The notes: a model not told the origin generated them from the letters alone. 64,000 nt of DNA from Marinomonas maritima (GCF_024435075.2 NZ_JAMZEG020000002.1:821501-885500); one strand, 5' to 3'; numbered from the stretch's first letter, positions 53,800 to 62,960 are shown. Translations and numbers: made by a program.

Positions 53800-54605
53800 A
53801 TATAGACTTGTCTTTTATTGGTGATGACTTGCGATGTAGCCACCCAAGAAACAAGGCGTTGCATGTTTTTAAAACCAAGAGAGCTGCACAGTTCAATCTT
53901 GCCTTCTTGTTGAGAATTAGACTCGAGCAGTGCGCACATTTTCTCAGGGTAGGACTCTTCCAAGCGACGAATCAATTGGGCAGTAACACCTTCGCTTGGT
54001 TCAATGATCTCACACTCACTCCCTAGAGCCTGTTTAAAAAAATGCTTTACCAAAGGGTAATGTGTACAGGCTAATACTAAAGTATCGATATTATTAGAGA
54101 GCATTTCCTGACTTAGTTCTTGGATTGTGAGTTTGATTTTTTCTTCTGTTTCTGGCCAAGCATCGATATCAAATGCCAACGTTGAGCTGGACATAATAGA
54201 CACCTGACTGTCGGCTTTCCAAAGGTTAATCAACTGATTCAAACGCTCGCTTTCAGCAGTGACTGGTGTCGCCAATACCGCGACCTTACGCTGCTTACTA
54301 AGGCGAAAGGCGGGCTTCACCGCAGGCTCTACCCCAATAATAGGCAAAGATGTGCTTGCTCGGAGTGCATCAATAGCAGTAACGGTGGCGGTATTGCAAG
54401 CAACCACGATAGCACAGACGTTTTCTTTCTCGAAAAAACGACCGATTTTTATCAATCTATCTTGAAGCTGAGCAACACTTTTATTTCCATAGGGTGCGAA
54501 GGCATCGTCTGCCAGATAAATTAAATCAAGATGAGGTTGTTTTTTATGTATTGCATTGAGGATCGTTAACCCCCCTGCACCAGAATCCATCACACCAATT
54601 TTCAA
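53796..54605 (-). CDS. murI: Glutamate racemase
   Basis: The 269-residue enzyme supplies D-glutamate for peptidoglycan. It has the starting MDSGAGGLTILNAI with the conserved Asp-Ser, and the two catalytic cysteines in IVVACNTATVTAI (about residue 70) and LVLACTHYPLVKHF (about 182). The start overlaps the murB stop as ATGA, so two steps of cell-wall precursor synthesis are likely coupled. Confidence 0.96.
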   Translation of the reverse strand: MKIGVMDSGAGGLTILNAIHKKQPHLDLIYLADDAFAPYGNKSVAQLQDRLIKIGRFFEKENVCAIVVACNTATVTAIDALRASTSLPIIGVEPAVKPAFRLSKQRKVAVLATPVTAESERLNQLINLWKADSQVSIMSSSTLAFDIDAWPETEEKIKLTIQELSQEMLSNNIDTLVLACTHYPLVKHFFKQALGSECEIIEPSEGVTAQLIRRLEESYPEKMCALLESNSQQEGKIELCSSLGFKNMQRLVSWVATSQVITNKRQVYI

Positions 54606-55696
54606 TTTATCGCCTCAATATGACCAGTATCGCTAAGAGGAGCCAGTGGCAATTGAACGGGTTCGCGCTCTAATTCAACGCCATATAATTCAAATATAGA
54701 TTGCTTTATTTTAGCTTCTAATTCTAATAAGGATTCTGCACTTTCCTCTGAATAGTTAACCAACACCAACGCCTGTTTTTCATAAACACCCACGCCTTGA
54801 TATTGTTTGCCTTTCCAGCCTGCTTGATCGATCAACCACCCAGCAGCCAATTTAAAGCCCTCTTCAAATGGAAATGAAACAAGATTTGGAAAACGCACTT
54901 TTAAGTCTGAGTGTAGGGCTTGGCTAATTATCGGATTTTTGAAAAAACTGCCAGAGTTTGCTAACACACTAGGATCTGGTAATTTTTCACTTCTGACATC
55001 ACATACCACTTTAAAGACGCTTGCTAAACTAGGCTTACCCGCAATTCGATTAGATAAGCCACCGTAACTCAGTAATAAATCCGCCTGTTTTTTCAATGAC
55101 AGTTCTACCGACGTAATCAATAGTTTATTTTTCCATTTGCCTTTGAAATAACTGTCTCTATAAGCAAAGCCACAATCCCTTGCATTGATCCAATAGACGT
55201 CACCAGACGTTTTATCAATCACCTGAACGCGTGCCAGAACATCTTTTATTTCAACCCCATAAGCACCAATGTTTTGCACCGGTGCGGCGCCCATTGTACC
55301 TGGGATTAACGCGAGGTTTTCAATGCCAAACCAGCCTTCCTGTACGGCAAATGCAACCACTTGGTGCCAGCTTTCACCTGCAGCAACCGTTAAACTGACT
55401 AAATTCCCGCCACGCTCTCTTGCGTTTATGCCAGACAGTCGATTAATAATGACCAGTCCTGTGATATCGGCAGAGATAAGTAAATTACTACCACCGCCGA
55501 TCATGGTAACGGTTTGATTAAAATGATTGGCCCAAGCAAGCAGTTTTTTTAAAGAGTCTAATGTTTCTGCTATGGCAAAGTATTCAGCATTGTAAGCAAA
55601 ACGGAAGGTGTTATAGGCGGCCAAAGAAACATTTTTTTGAATGGATTCTTCCATGCTCTGCATAAAGGCGTTTTGTGTATTAAATCGCATCTTCAT
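54602..55696 (-). CDS. murB: UDP-N-acetylenolpyruvoylglucosamine reductase
   Basis: The 364-residue flavoenzyme makes UDP-MurNAc. FAD-binding strands include NTFRFAYNAEYFAIAET and VTMIGGGSNLLISADI, PGTMGAAPVQNIGAYGVEI lies in the flavin site, and FAYRDSYFKGKW and NSGSFFKNPIIS carry the catalytic Arg and Ser. The layout is that of E. coli type I MurB. No ribosome site is clear; ATG codons at 55696, 55663 and 55654 are all possible starts. It is downstream of the LMW-PTP gene. Confidence 0.95.
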   Translation of the reverse strand: MKMRFNTQNAFMQSMEESIQKNVSLAAYNTFRFAYNAEYFAIAETLDSLKKLLAWANHFNQTVTMIGGGSNLLISADITGLVIINRLSGINARERGGNLVSLTVAAGESWHQVVAFAVQEGWFGIENLALIPGTMGAAPVQNIGAYGVEIKDVLARVQVIDKTSGDVYWINARDCGFAYRDSYFKGKWKNKLLITSVELSLKKQADLLLSYGGLSNRIAGKPSLASVFKVVCDVRSEKLPDPSVLANSGSFFKNPIISQALHSDLKVRFPNLVSFPFEEGFKLAAGWLIDQAGWKGKQYQGVGVYEKQALVLVNYSEESAESLLELEAKIKQSIFELYGVELEREPVQLPLAPLSDTGHIEAIN

Positions 55697-55704
55697 GGAT
55701 TGAC

Positions 55705-56181
55705 TTAATCTTCTCTTCTAGAGTTAAGGTGATTTACAAAGGCTTGTGCGATGTCTGTAAGGTGTTTTCTCATCTCGACAAAGCCTTAATCCCCACCATA
55801 ATATGGATCGACCACTTCACCTAAAGTAACGTGTTGATCAAATTCACCAAACATGACTACTGTCGCTTTACTGTGCTCTGGTTGGATTTTTTTTAGATTA
55901 AGCAAATTCTCTCGATCCATTGCTAGAATCCAATCATACTCATTAAAATCGCTTATTGTGACCTGTCTGGCTTTTTGCTGACGAATGTCGATGCCAACGC
56001 TATTAAGCGCGGCAATGGACCTTGAATCCGGTGGGTTGCCAACGTGGTAAGCCGCTGTACCTGCAGAATCAAGCTCTAAGAACAAGCGATTCTTAGACGC
56101 TACAGTTTCTAAAATACCTTGTGCTGCCGGTGAGCGACAAATATTACCTAAACACACCGTTAGCACTTTGTGTGATCTCAT
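55705..56181 (-). pseudogene. Low-molecular-weight protein tyrosine phosphatase with an in-frame stop near its end
   Basis: From ATG 56181 the protein has the catalytic loop VCLGNICRSPAA (Cys10, Arg16) and the general-acid region VVDPYYGG near residue 125. A TAA at 55788-55786 then ends it at 131 residues. The same frame continues for 26 codons (GFVEMRKHLTDIAQAFVNHL and six more) to TAA 55707-55705, giving the normal family ending and length of about 157. The lost helix packs on the core, so the short form may be unstable, though all catalytic residues are present. It lies between ycaR (ATGA overlap) and murB. Confidence 0.75.
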
Positions 56182-56375
56182 TTTGCAGAGCCTGACTCTA
56201 ATCGCTCTTCTGCGGTCAACGTGCGAGCTTCTGTTTCTAATAAAACAGGAATACCATCGCGAACAGGATAAGCCATACCGCCCACTTTACTGATCAATTC
56301 CGTACCATCTTTACTCAAGATTAGCGCCGCTTTCGTGACAGGACAAACAAGGATATCTAATAAGTTTTTATTCAT
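56178..56375 (-). CDS. ycaR: Trm112/YcaR-family small protein
   Basis: The 65-residue protein matches YcaR: MNKNLLDILVCPVTKAAL, then AYPVRDGIPVLLETEARTLT. In most relatives four cysteines bind zinc (CPxC and a later pair). Here only one Cys remains, so zinc binding is probably lost, as in some gammaproteobacterial members. It overlaps lpxK by eight bases and the phosphatase by four. The kdsB gene usually found next in pseudomonads is missing. Confidence 0.88.
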   Translation of the reverse strand: MNKNLLDILVCPVTKAALILSKDGTELISKVGGMAYPVRDGIPVLLETEARTLTAEERLESGSAK

Positions 56376-57405
56376 GAGGGGTATCCATTTTTATAAAGTT
56401 TAATTTTTCTAAAAAGGCTTGCTGAAAGCTCTCTGGCAAGTCTAAAGAAACGGGTAAATACCAAACATTTGAATTTAACAACGCCAAAGACTGGCACTTA
56501 ACTGCGTCTTTTTCGGTCATAACGACAGAGCCTTTAGACGGAATATCGGCGGCTGCAAATGAATGATGGTCCGAAAACCATTGGTAACTGCTGTTCTCTC
56601 TCTGCAACCCTAATTGCTTGAGTGTTTCCACAAAACGCTCAGGGTTACCAATGCCCGCCATAATATGCCACTTTTTTTCATCTACAAATGCACGGAAACA
56701 ATCTAAATTTTTCATTCCGTCCAATGAGACTAAATTGGTGGGAATCAGAGGTGCCAAAGTAATCGGTAGAGCCAGTTTATCAAGAGAGTCGGTCATTGTG
56801 TCTGACACACTGACGATAAAGTCCACGTGCTTTAGCCTTTCTATAGGCTCTCGTAATGGACCAACAGGTAATAATTTACCGTTTCCAATGCCCCGCTTTG
56901 CGTCAAGCATCGCTACTTCAATGTCTCTGTTTAATTGGTAATGTTGCATACCATCATCACTAATAACGATATTTACGTCTGTTGTAGCAAGCAGGTATTT
57001 TACCGCCTCATCTCTTTTAGAGAACACCACCATTGGGCAATCAGCTCGCCGAGCCAGCATTACGGGCTCATCACCGACATCTTTTGCAACACTGGTGGAA
57101 TAAACGGATGTTGGTGTTTTAATTTTTGCCCCATGCCCACGAGATACAATACCTGGACGATAGCCGTTCGCTTTTAATAATCTGCACAGTGCCACCACCA
57201 TCGGAGACTTACCGGTTCCACCCACACTGATGTTGCCAACAATGATCACTGGAACCGGCGCTTTATAAGATGCTTCAGGGTGCTCTAAGAAAGTCCGTCT
57301 TTTTTTGAGTACGATGCTTCTAACCAAAGGTTGAATCGGCCGAAAAACATTAGTCCAACCGCAGCGACCATACCAAGAACGCGTCAATAGAGACTCAACG
57401 CTCAC
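56368..57405 (-). CDS. lpxK: Tetraacyldisaccharide 4'-kinase LpxK
   Basis: The 345-residue inner-membrane enzyme phosphorylates the lipid A precursor. The Walker A motif GNISVGGTGKSPMVVAL (about residue 57) and SDDGMQHYQLNRDIEVAMLD near 150 are the family hallmarks, with an N-terminal hydrophobic anchor. Translation starts at GTG, overlapping the exbD stop (GTGA). Confidence 0.96.
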   Translation of the reverse strand: MSVESLLTRSWYGRCGWTNVFRPIQPLVRSIVLKKRRTFLEHPEASYKAPVPVIIVGNISVGGTGKSPMVVALCRLLKANGYRPGIVSRGHGAKIKTPTSVYSTSVAKDVGDEPVMLARRADCPMVVFSKRDEAVKYLLATTDVNIVISDDGMQHYQLNRDIEVAMLDAKRGIGNGKLLPVGPLREPIERLKHVDFIVSVSDTMTDSLDKLALPITLAPLIPTNLVSLDGMKNLDCFRAFVDEKKWHIMAGIGNPERFVETLKQLGLQRENSSYQWFSDHHSFAAADIPSKGSVVMTEKDAVKCQSLALLNSNVWYLPVSLDLPESFQQAFLEKLNFIKMDTPHE

Positions 57406-57824
57406 TGGGCAGGTTCTTTCTGTGCAGTATGAGCAAGTTTTGTAATGCCTAGATTTGCCGCAGCATCGTACACTCTAAGCACCATGTCATAAGAGGATTT
57501 AGCGTCAGCGGTAATAATCAATGGTCGTGTATTATCGCCTTGCGTCACTTCCTTTAAGCCTTGAATTAATGTACTGATTTTTTCATTAATAAGTGTTTGT
57601 CCGTTAATGACATATTGACCATCCGCGGTAATGACTAATTCAACATCCTTAGAACGATCTGAACTGGGTGCATTAGAGGTTGCCGTTGGTAAGTCAATCG
57701 TCAATTCAGTGGATTGATTAAAAGTAGTACTGACCATAAAAAAAATCAGTAATAAAAAGACGACATCAATCAATGGCGTTAAATTAATTTGAACGTCATC
57801 TATTTTTTGACGACGAAACTTCAC
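57402..57824 (-). CDS. ExbD/TolR-family protein
   Basis: The 140-residue protein has one membrane helix with the proton-channel Asp (NLTPLIDVVFLLLIFFMVST, about residues 14-33) and a periplasmic domain ending in AAANLGITKLAHTAQ. It is a second TolR/ExbD homologue besides TolR. It starts at GTG with a GTGA overlap to the upstream gene. With its partner it lies in the comEC-lpxK cluster, a place conserved in pseudomonads, and may energise an unnamed envelope process. Confidence 0.92.
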   Translation of the reverse strand: MKFRRQKIDDVQINLTPLIDVVFLLLIFFMVSTTFNQSTELTIDLPTATSNAPSSDRSKDVELVITADGQYVINGQTLINEKISTLIQGLKEVTQGDNTRPLIITADAKSSYDMVLRVYDAAANLGITKLAHTAQKEPAQ

Positions 57825-58447
57825 TGCGCCACTCCTGTTTTATCTCGGTCACCGTGTAATGCGTCCACTAGTTTGGTCGATTGCTGTTCCATGGTAACAA
57901 CAAGCTCGTCGATTCTACGGCTAAAAAAACGGTGAAATATTAACGCAGGAATAGCAACGCCAAGTCCTGCTGCGGTAGTTAATAATGCTTCTGATATACC
58001 ACCGGCAAGCAATGCTGTATTACCAGCCCCGCTTTCCATCAATACAGAAAATACTTTAATCATACCAACTACTGTACCTAATAAACCAAGCAACGGAGAA
58101 ATAGCGGCGATCGTCCCTAACGTATTCATAAAACGCTCCAATTCATGAATGACATGACTGGCCGCTTCTTGAACGCTTTCTTTCATAGAGTCACGACCAT
58201 GCTTTGAGTTCAAAAGGCCCGCGGCAAAAATAGACGCTAATCCCGTTTGAGTCTGCATGGAACGAATATATTCAATGGTCATTCTATCGTCACGTAATCG
58301 AGTCATTACATCGGATAAAAGCCCATTTGGCGCCACGCCTGCTTTTCGCAGCGTCCAAAAACGTTCAATAATAATGGCAAGCGTAAGGATGGAACACGCC
58401 ATTAACGGCCACATGAAAAAACCACCAGTTTGAATAAAGGCTAACAC
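57821..58447 (-). CDS. ExbB/TolQ/MotA-family proton channel protein
   Basis: The 208-residue protein has three membrane helices (FFMWPLMACSILTLAIIIER, ISPLLGLLGTVVGMIKVF and LLTTAAGLGVAIPALIFHRF). I use GTG 58447 because GGAG lies six bases before it and the start then matches pseudomonad relatives; an earlier TTG at 58459 has no ribosome site. Its partner is the ExbD-type gene directly downstream. No TonB gene is visible nearby. Confidence 0.9.
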   Translation of the reverse strand: MLAFIQTGGFFMWPLMACSILTLAIIIERFWTLRKAGVAPNGLLSDVMTRLRDDRMTIEYIRSMQTQTGLASIFAAGLLNSKHGRDSMKESVQEAASHVIHELERFMNTLGTIAAISPLLGLLGTVVGMIKVFSVLMESGAGNTALLAGGISEALLTTAAGLGVAIPALIFHRFFSRRIDELVVTMEQQSTKLVDALHGDRDKTGVAQ

Positions 58448-58460
58448 TTCGCTCTCCAAT

Positions 58461-60395
58461 TTAAGTTTGATTGTAATTTAACACACTCTCTAACTTTTCT
58501 ACACGTTTGCAAGTGTCAGATTTTAAGAGAAAAAACGAATATATGCAGGAAGAATGCCGCAGCGAAATACGATTTTTTTGGAAGTAAAAATCTAACGATC
58601 CTCCAGCAGGAATAACCAACCATTTGACGTTCATCCCATGCAACATCGCTATTATTTTTTCAGCCCCATCCTGCTTTAATATCAGCCATTTCACACCATG
58701 CGCTAAAAGTACTTGAGGTGTGAGTTCAGAAGCCTTGCTTGGTGCTAAGAAATAACCACCTTGTTGCTCCGTATTTAAATAGGAATCGAGTCTTAATCTA
58801 CTGATGTCCGATCCAACCCAAGTGTTGGTTAACAAAATATCGCTCTTTTCTGTCAAAATCAGTTTATTATCTTTATTTACCAAGGTTAAGTCAGCCTCAG
58901 AAACATTAGACAGCATAGAAGAAAACAAAATAAACCAAATCCCAATAGCACTGACTATGCCTCTTTTCAAAGGACTTTGATAAACCCAAACGATGACCAA
59001 AAGCAACATAAGTAGCCTTGGCACATCAGAGATATGCTGTTCGAAAATCAGCAATGGCCATTCAAAAGCGACCACTTCAAGAAAACTTATAAGATAATAA
59101 AGCAGTATTTCTAGTTGTTCATAGCTGTAGGTTGAACCGATGATCAGTACTTCCATACAAGAAAGCAGTGCCCATGGAAACCATAAAAAAGCCGCTAATG
59201 GAATAAGCAGAATATTTACTAAAATAGAAGCGCTAGAAATAGCGGCTTGCCAACCCAGAATCAGTACCATCGACGCGGTACTAAGCATCACTTGCACCAT
59301 GAATAAACGCGATAGCTTTGTCGACGTCTGGCAAAACCCTATTAATAAATACACCATGCTAAATGAAAGCCATAACCCAGGGCTTAGTATCGCTCTAGGT
59401 TCAAAAAGTAACACCAGCCATAAAGCAAAGGTGATAATGCTATATGGTGAAAGCTTTAGCGCCAACATTCGAGCACACAAATACACACTAAGCATGATGG
59501 ATGCCCTCACAACGGGTTCACCCCAATTTGTTATATAGGCATAAGCAAATAATAACGGAATGACAATCGCGGCATCACAATGCCAACGAGTCACTCCGTA
59601 AAGCACTAGCCTGTTAGGAAAAAACCGCCAAACACTTCGACTTATCATTCGACCAATGACAAACATAAAACCAGTGTGTAATCCAGAAACCACAAAAAGA
59701 TGCGCTAAGCCCAGCGTACGAACCATCCAAGTATCGCGCTCGCTCCATAAGTCATCCTGACCTAATAACAAAGCCTTAGAAAAGCGCCAATAGTCAAAAC
59801 TTTCAAAGGCGTGATCAAGTTTAGCTAAGAGCCTGCCTCTTACTGAAAAAGGCTTTTGCTCTAGACGCTGCAAATCTTCATCTGAAAAATGAACAGTCAG
59901 CTCTGCCGCTTGTCTTTTTATATAAAGGTTTTGCTGCCACCAAGAACCTTCTTGGTTTGGGAGTACAACGCGAGTAATGACACCTTGATATACCTTCTGC
60001 GATGATTTCACTAAATGAAACTTCGATTGCGAAAAAGTAAGGGAGAAATTATCTTGAGTACGCCGAACGCCGTCTTTTTCGAAATACACAAGTCGAATTG
60101 ACTGTTTATCAGACCAAGTATTGGGGCTTGTCACTTGAGAGTGATTGCCAATGAGTTTTTTATTTTCAAAATCTACCAGGAGCTTGCTGTCTGTAGTTAA
60201 CGATAAAAAAGGAGATGCTGAAAACTCACTGGAAAGAACAGAAACAAAGGAGATAAGTGTCAAAAACAATACTATTAAACGCTTTGACCATATTAAGTAG
60301 AGACACACCAGAATGATGTGAGTAGAATACATCCACAAATAATCGCTCGGCACCAGTACGGCGCCCATCAATATGGACAAACTACTTAGTAACAT
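58461..60395 (-). CDS. comEC: ComEC/Rec2-family DNA-uptake channel protein, nuclease motif absent
   Basis: The 644-residue membrane protein has the competence channel core with HLFVVSGLHTGF near residue 230 and WGEPVVRASIMLSVYLCARM near 290. Many hydrophobic helices extend to about 500. Typical ComEC proteins of 750 or more residues end in a metallo-beta-lactamase-like nuclease domain with HxHxDH. Here the last 150 residues (such as LLTNTWVGSDISRLRLD) show no such motif. A perfect AAGGAGGT ribosome site precedes ATG 60395. It is the first gene of the lpxK-murB run. Confidence 0.85.
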   Translation of the reverse strand: MLLSSLSILMGAVLVPSDYLWMYSTHIILVCLYLIWSKRLIVLFLTLISFVSVLSSEFSASPFLSLTTDSKLLVDFENKKLIGNHSQVTSPNTWSDKQSIRLVYFEKDGVRRTQDNFSLTFSQSKFHLVKSSQKVYQGVITRVVLPNQEGSWWQQNLYIKRQAAELTVHFSDEDLQRLEQKPFSVRGRLLAKLDHAFESFDYWRFSKALLLGQDDLWSERDTWMVRTLGLAHLFVVSGLHTGFMFVIGRMISRSVWRFFPNRLVLYGVTRWHCDAAIVIPLLFAYAYITNWGEPVVRASIMLSVYLCARMLALKLSPYSIITFALWLVLLFEPRAILSPGLWLSFSMVYLLIGFCQTSTKLSRLFMVQVMLSTASMVLILGWQAAISSASILVNILLIPLAAFLWFPWALLSCMEVLIIGSTYSYEQLEILLYYLISFLEVVAFEWPLLIFEQHISDVPRLLMLLLVIVWVYQSPLKRGIVSAIGIWFILFSSMLSNVSEADLTLVNKDNKLILTEKSDILLTNTWVGSDISRLRLDSYLNTEQQGGYFLAPSKASELTPQVLLAHGVKWLILKQDGAEKIIAMLHGMNVKWLVIPAGGSLDFYFQKNRISLRHSSCIYSFFLLKSDTCKRVEKLESVLNYNQT

Positions 60396-60439
60396 AAGAC
60401 CTCCTTGTCTTAAATTGCTAAATTATTTTTTACCTGATT

Positions 60440-60964
60440 ATGCCGAAGAATTATCTAAAAAAATTCATACCAAATCCAGAAAAACTTAAGCAAAGCAAAG
60501 CTTTAGGCCTATTAGGCTCGCAGATTTATGAAGCTAATTTATGGCATCTAAATCGTAAGTCTGTCGCGCGTGCTTTCTTTAATGGTTTGTTCTGGGCATT
60601 TATTCCCATGCCATTTCAGATGCTGGCATCTGCTTTGCTTGCTATACCATTACGCGCAAACATTCCGCTTTCCATAGCTCTGGTGTGGATCACAAACCCT
60701 ATTACAATGCCCTTTGTTTTTTACTTCAACTACAAAGTGGGCTCATTAATTCTCGGATCTCATCATGAAAAAGGCTTCACGCTTTCTGTTGAGTGGATCT
60801 GGGATAAAATGGAACACATTTGGCTGCCACTTTATGTAGGTTCCATTGTATCCGGACTCATTGCTGGCGCTATCAGTTACGCAGTCATCATTGTCTTATG
60901 GCGTTTGCATGTTGTGAAACGCTGGAAAGAACGCAAACTTCGTAATAAAAACTCGGAAAAATAA
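60440..60964 (+). CDS. DUF2062 family membrane protein
   Basis: The 174-residue protein matches DUF2062, with VARAFFNGLFWAFIPMPFQM near residue 43 and IALVWITNPITMPFVFYFNY near 80, plus another helix near the C-terminus. The function is unknown. It is divergent from comEC by 44 bases and convergent with lolD. In pseudomonads this gene also lies between comEC and lolC. Confidence 0.87.
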   Translation: MPKNYLKKFIPNPEKLKQSKALGLLGSQIYEANLWHLNRKSVARAFFNGLFWAFIPMPFQMLASALLAIPLRANIPLSIALVWITNPITMPFVFYFNYKVGSLILGSHHEKGFTLSVEWIWDKMEHIWLPLYVGSIVSGLIAGAISYAVIIVLWRLHVVKRWKERKLRNKNSEK

Positions 60965-61027
60965 TCAACACAATCGCCAAAATTGATAATCAATCTTGGC
61001 GATTGTAAAAGACGCCTTATTTAAGTA

Positions 61028-61723
61028 TTAAACGTCCGTTTGTTTTATCGGTTGTAAAGCACCTTGGGACAAGCGATAAGCTGAATCCATCCAGCTCAAC
61101 ATTTTCTCATCATGAGTAACAACCAAAAAAGCCATATCATAAGTAGTCTTAAGTTCATTGATGAGATTTTGAATCTCTAACGACGTGGTTTCATCCAAAT
61201 TACCAGTGGGTTCATCCATCAATACGCACGCCGGACGATTAGCCAAAGCACGTGCAATGGCCACGCGCTGCCTTTCACCACCCGATAGTTGTGAAGGCTT
61301 ATGATGCAAGCGATCTTTTAAACCAACCTGCCCTAATAATTCTTCTCCACGTATATTTGCTTCTTTTTTATTCATACCCGCAATCCACATAGGCATCAAT
61401 ACATTTTCCAACGCTGAAAACTCAGGAAGTAAATGATGAAATTGGTAAACAAAGCCCATTTCCTTGTTGCGCATTTTGGAGCGCTTGGCGTCTTTCATGC
61501 TAGACCAAGAAACATTCGCCAGTTTCACTTCACCTGTCGTTGCCAAATCCAAACCGGCAAGTAAGTTAAGCAGCGTGGTCTTTCCTGATCCAGAAGAACC
61601 GACGATTGCGCATGCCTGACCTTTGTTTAGGGTCAAATCAATAGAACGAAACACGTCCACAATTTGTTTGCCGTCTTGATATTGTTTCGAAAGAGCACGA
61701 CATTCCAGTACCACATTATTCAT
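61028..61723 (-). CDS. lolD: Lipoprotein-releasing system ATP-binding protein LolD
   Basis: The 231-residue ABC ATPase powers release of lipoproteins from the inner membrane to LolA. Walker A is VGSSGSGKTTLLNLLAGL (about residue 37), the signature LSGGERQRVAIARAL (about 145), and Walker B VLMDEPTGNLD (about 165). The Q-loop is VYQFHHLLPEF. It overlaps the upstream permease by eight bases. Confidence 0.95.
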   Translation of the reverse strand: MNNVVLECRALSKQYQDGKQIVDVFRSIDLTLNKGQACAIVGSSGSGKTTLLNLLAGLDLATTGEVKLANVSWSSMKDAKRSKMRNKEMGFVYQFHHLLPEFSALENVLMPMWIAGMNKKEANIRGEELLGQVGLKDRLHHKPSQLSGGERQRVAIARALANRPACVLMDEPTGNLDETTSLEIQNLINELKTTYDMAFLVVTHDEKMLSWMDSAYRLSQGALQPIKQTDV

Positions 61724-62960
61724 AGCGTAATGCCTCTGCAGGTTCTACTTTTGAGGCTCGCCAAGCAGGATAAATAGTGGCAGTAACCGTCATGACAAAA
61801 GCGGATATAACAATCAATTTCACATCAGACCATTCAAGTTGAGAAGGTAAATAGTTAATAAAGTAAACATCTGAACTCAAAAACTGAACGTTCAACAGCG
61901 TCTGCACGGCGGCAATAATCTCGCTCACATTGAGCGCTAACGTCACGCCTAGCACGACACCAATAAATGTTCCCAACATGCCAATAAACATTCCCTGAAC
62001 CACAAAAATCCACATAACCTGACCAGAGGTTAAGCCCATTGTTCTAAGAATGGCGATGTCATTCCGTTTATCCGTTACGACCATTACCAAAGTGGAAACA
62101 ATATTAAACGCGGCCACAGCAACAATTAGCAGAAGCAGCAAACCGATCATGGTTTTTTCCATTTTAATGGCTTGGAAAAGGTTACCATGCGTTCGAGTCC
62201 AATCGCTTACCCTATTCTGCCCAGGCACAGCCCGAGCAATATCCCAAATGCGAGAAGGCGCTAAGAATAAATCATCAAATGAAATCCGTAATGCTTCGAC
62301 CGAATCGTCTTGATAACGCTTTAGCTTGGCCGCATCCTTGATATTAATATACGCAAGGCTACTATCTAATTCAGCGCCCACTTCAAATGTTCCCACAACA
62401 GTAAAGCGCTTCAGCACTGGAGCGACACCAGCAATAGAAACATTTGCCTTGGGCAAAATTGCAGTGACTTTATCGCCAATATCAACGCGTAACATTTTGG
62501 CTAGCTGAGCACCCAATACGATACCAAAACGAGTGTCATTAAGAGCACTCAGAGAGCCTGAGGCCATGTTTTCATCAATGATTGACACTTTCTTTTCCAT
62601 TTCTGGATTGATGCCATTTAAGATGGCGCCATGCACACTCGATCCAGATTGAAACATCACTTGAGCTTGAGTGTGGGGTGCGACACCAACCACATTCGGC
62701 ATTTTTTCAACTAAGGTTGCCGTATTTCGCCAATCATCTAAAACCGGTCCACCCCATAAAGTTGCATGGGGAACCATGCCTAAAATTCGTTGACGCAGTT
62801 CTCGGTCAAAGCCATTCATTACAGACAAAACGGTAATTAAAACCATTACACCAAGTGCCAGGCCAGCAATAGATGAAAAACTGATAAAAGAAATAAAGTG
62901 GTTGGAACGTTTTGCCCGAGCATAACGCAGGCCGATGGCAATAGGGAGGAAGTTAATCAA
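61716..62960 (-). CDS. Lipoprotein-releasing ABC permease, LolC/LolE type (probably LolF)
   Basis: The 414-residue permease has the MacB-type layout: one helix near the N-terminus (FSSIAGLALGVMVLITVLSV), a periplasmic domain of about 200 residues, then three helices (about 265-400). FIGLRY-like AIGLRYARAKRSNHFISFIS fits the LolC start. I choose TTG 62960, which has AGGA seven bases upstream, because a longer frame from TTG 62993 would begin inside the purC terminator. Only one permease gene lies with lolD; no second (lolE) follows, as happens in LolDF organisms. Confidence 0.85.
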   Translation of the reverse strand: MINFLPIAIGLRYARAKRSNHFISFISFSSIAGLALGVMVLITVLSVMNGFDRELRQRILGMVPHATLWGGPVLDDWRNTATLVEKMPNVVGVAPHTQAQVMFQSGSSVHGAILNGINPEMEKKVSIIDENMASGSLSALNDTRFGIVLGAQLAKMLRVDIGDKVTAILPKANVSIAGVAPVLKRFTVVGTFEVGAELDSSLAYINIKDAAKLKRYQDDSVEALRISFDDLFLAPSRIWDIARAVPGQNRVSDWTRTHGNLFQAIKMEKTMIGLLLLLIVAVAAFNIVSTLVMVVTDKRNDIAILRTMGLTSGQVMWIFVVQGMFIGMLGTFIGVVLGVTLALNVSEIIAAVQTLLNVQFLSSDVYFINYLPSQLEWSDVKLIVISAFVMTVTATIYPAWRASKVEPAEALRYE

